Part shown: piece by piece, positions 62,967-64,000 of the stretch
How the letters are laid out: each line of letters opens with the position of its first letter
Position numbering within the stretch: position 1 is the first letter of the stretch
Assembly: GCF_000967725.1 (NCBI RefSeq)
Contig: NZ_JXYE01000004.1
Coordinates: 1 to 64,000, forward strand
From: Loktanella sp. S4079
GTDB lineage: Bacteria > Pseudomonadota > Alphaproteobacteria > Rhodobacterales > Rhodobacteraceae
Direction: 5' to 3'
Length of the DNA: 64,000 nt
Position numbers and translations under genes: made by a program
The notes under the pieces: generated by a model
What the model was told of the DNA's origin: nothing
What the model saw: only the letters and a program-made list of their open reading frames with translations
Databases searched by the model: none

Positions 62967-64000
62967 TTACATTTCCTTGGGCAGTACCAAGTTCAGTACA
63001 ATCGCGATCAACGCTGTTGGCGCAACTGCCGACGTCGCCAAGACGCGCAGGATATCAGGCATGTATTGCACCGCCGTCGGCACAAGGTTCAGCCCAAGCC
63101 CAAATGTCAGCGATACCGCGATGATGATCATGTTGCGCCGGTCTAGCTTTTCCTCGGACAAGACGTTCAATCCAGCCGAGGCAACCATGCCAAACATCAC
63201 GATTACACCTCCGCCCAAAACCGGCAGCGGCATCGATGCAATCACGGCCCCGATTTTTGGGATCAACCCACAAACGATCAGGACTAGACCACCAATCGTG
63301 ACGACGTGGCGCGACATCACCCCTGTCATGCCAACGATGCCAACATTCTGGCTAAACGAGGTATTGGGCAAACCGCCAAAGACACCTGCAACAGCCGTTC
63401 CCAGACCGTCGGCATAGGTCGCACCAGCGATTTCCGCGTCAGTCGCTTCACGCCCTGCACCAGCCTTGGCCGTGGCGGATGCATCCCCAACTGTTTCAAT
63501 CGCAGATACCACACAAACCAATGTCACGGCGATGACTGCCCCGAGGTTGAATTCAAACCCATAGGGCAACGGTTTGATCATCGAAAACCATGCCGCATTC
63601 CCGACCGCACCAAAATTCACCATCCCCATGATGGCAGCCAATATATAGCCCGCGATAAGCCCAAGCAGGATCGCGGCATTAGACAGCGGCCCTTTGGTAA
63701 AGAACTTTAGCGCAAGCGACACGATCACCACCGTCAATGCGACAGACCAGTGTTTCAACGAACCAAAGCTCTCGGCCTCCATCTGAAACTGTGCAGCCCC
63801 ACCCGCCGCATATTTGATGGCTGTTGGCATCAGGTACAAACCGATGGATAGAATAACGAGGCCCGTCACCAGCGGTGGAAACAACCAACGTAGTTTTTGG
63901 ATCACCGCGCCAAGGCAAAAGTGAATGACGCCCCCGATGATACAAGCCGTTAGCGCGACACCCATGCCCATGGTTGCGGCCACTCCGGCCAGCACCCCGA
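62967..64000 (-). CDS. Xanthine/uracil permease, 5' end cut by window
   Basis: The C-terminal 344 residues of a nucleobase:cation symporter-2 (NCS2) family transporter; the frame is open to the window edge, so about 100-130 residues are missing. Membrane segments are evident throughout. Family signatures are ETVGDASATAKAGAG near residue 165, followed by ADGLGTAVAGVFGGLPNTSFSQNVG near 195, the QN-x-G substrate motif of NCS2. It probably imports xanthine or uric acid, which would suit the xdh cluster elsewhere in the window; the exact substrate is not determined. Confidence 0.9.
   Translation of the reverse strand, partial: GVLAGVAATMGMGVALTACIIGGVIHFCLGAVIQKLRWLFPPLVTGLVILSIGLYLMPTAIKYAAGGAAQFQMEAESFGSLKHWSVALTVVIVSLALKFFTKGPLSNAAILLGLIAGYILAAIMGMVNFGAVGNAAWFSMIKPLPYGFEFNLGAVIAVTLVCVVSAIETVGDASATAKAGAGREATDAEIAGATYADGLGTAVAGVFGGLPNTSFSQNVGIVGMTGVMSRHVVTIGGLVLIVCGLIPKIGAVIASMPLPVLGGGVIVMFGMVASAGLNVLSEEKLDRRNMIIIAVSLTFGLGLNLVPTAVQYMPDILRVLATSAVAPTALIAIVLNLVLPKEM

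Noticed and set aside
1..64000. CRISPR arrays and Cas genes near the Tn7-like operon
   Set aside because: Looked for because Tn7-like elements can carry them. No spaced direct repeats and no cas-like gene are visible in the window.

Overview
This window is a piece of an alphaproteobacterial chromosome, most likely a marine Rhodobacteraceae (Roseobacter group). The pointers are a paralogous pair of secreted Hint-domain proteins, the hisS-hisZ-hisG order with a short HisG and separate HisZ, an EttA-type ABC-F, a B12-dependent ribonucleotide reductase, a DUF1489 protein, xdhABC next to a BMP-type purine uptake system, and a complete C-P lyase locus. No rRNA gene, intact tRNA or CRISPR array was recognised. 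All calls come from reading the sequence; no database search was run.

Region 1 (1-8450) is mobile DNA. A minus-strand operon encodes a Ner/Nlp-like regulator, TnsA-like endonuclease, TnsB-like DDE transposase, TnsC/TniB-like ATPase and a long TniQ/TnsD-like protein, followed by a metallophosphoesterase that is probably cargo. The likely right end is an AT-rich segment closed by TGTC-type inverted repeats (7626-7822). Beyond it lie abutting remnants of an IS30-like and an IS1182-like transposase.

Region 2 (8450-13900) is accessory: a 1047-residue calcium-repeat/Hint protein with a large internal duplication, then a compact minus-strand operon (34-aa ORF, 140-aa unknown, metallophosphoesterase, Phd-like antitoxin without a visible toxin), divergent from an XRE regulator that has a perfect inverted repeat directly before its start.

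Region 3 (14000-27000) is mostly core: nrdJ, DUF1489, a PLP decarboxylase, hisG-hisZ-hisS, slyX, a second Hint protein, a small unknown and dnaE. An uncharacterised 330-aa gene follows (27348).

Region 4 (28600-38400) is a purine module: an ArsR-type regulator, xdhA-xdhB-xdhC, and a nucleoside/purine ABC transporter (ATPase, two permeases, BMP lipoprotein-family binding protein), ended by a strong terminator. Genes overlap or nearly overlap throughout. A REP-like 23-mer downstream of the ArsR gene also occurs inside the xdhB coding sequence. A xanthine/uracil permease cut by the right window edge belongs to the same theme.

Region 5 (38400-48900) holds a PstS-OmpA fusion, a secreted PilJ/Cache-like sensor without an output domain, a GFA-family protein, a sodium:alanine symporter with a universal stress protein, ettA, an orphan trypsin-like protease and two tandem cold-shock genes.

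Region 6 (48900-62900) is a phosphonate island: phnM, a DUF1045 2H-phosphoesterase, phnN, phnL, phnK, phnJ, a 97-aa membrane ORF inserted between phnJ and phnI, phnI, phnH, phnG, divergent phnF with a second phnM, then a hexapeptide protein and the phnCDEE transporter. Together they import phosphonates, cleave the C-P bond and route the ribose phosphate product into metabolism.
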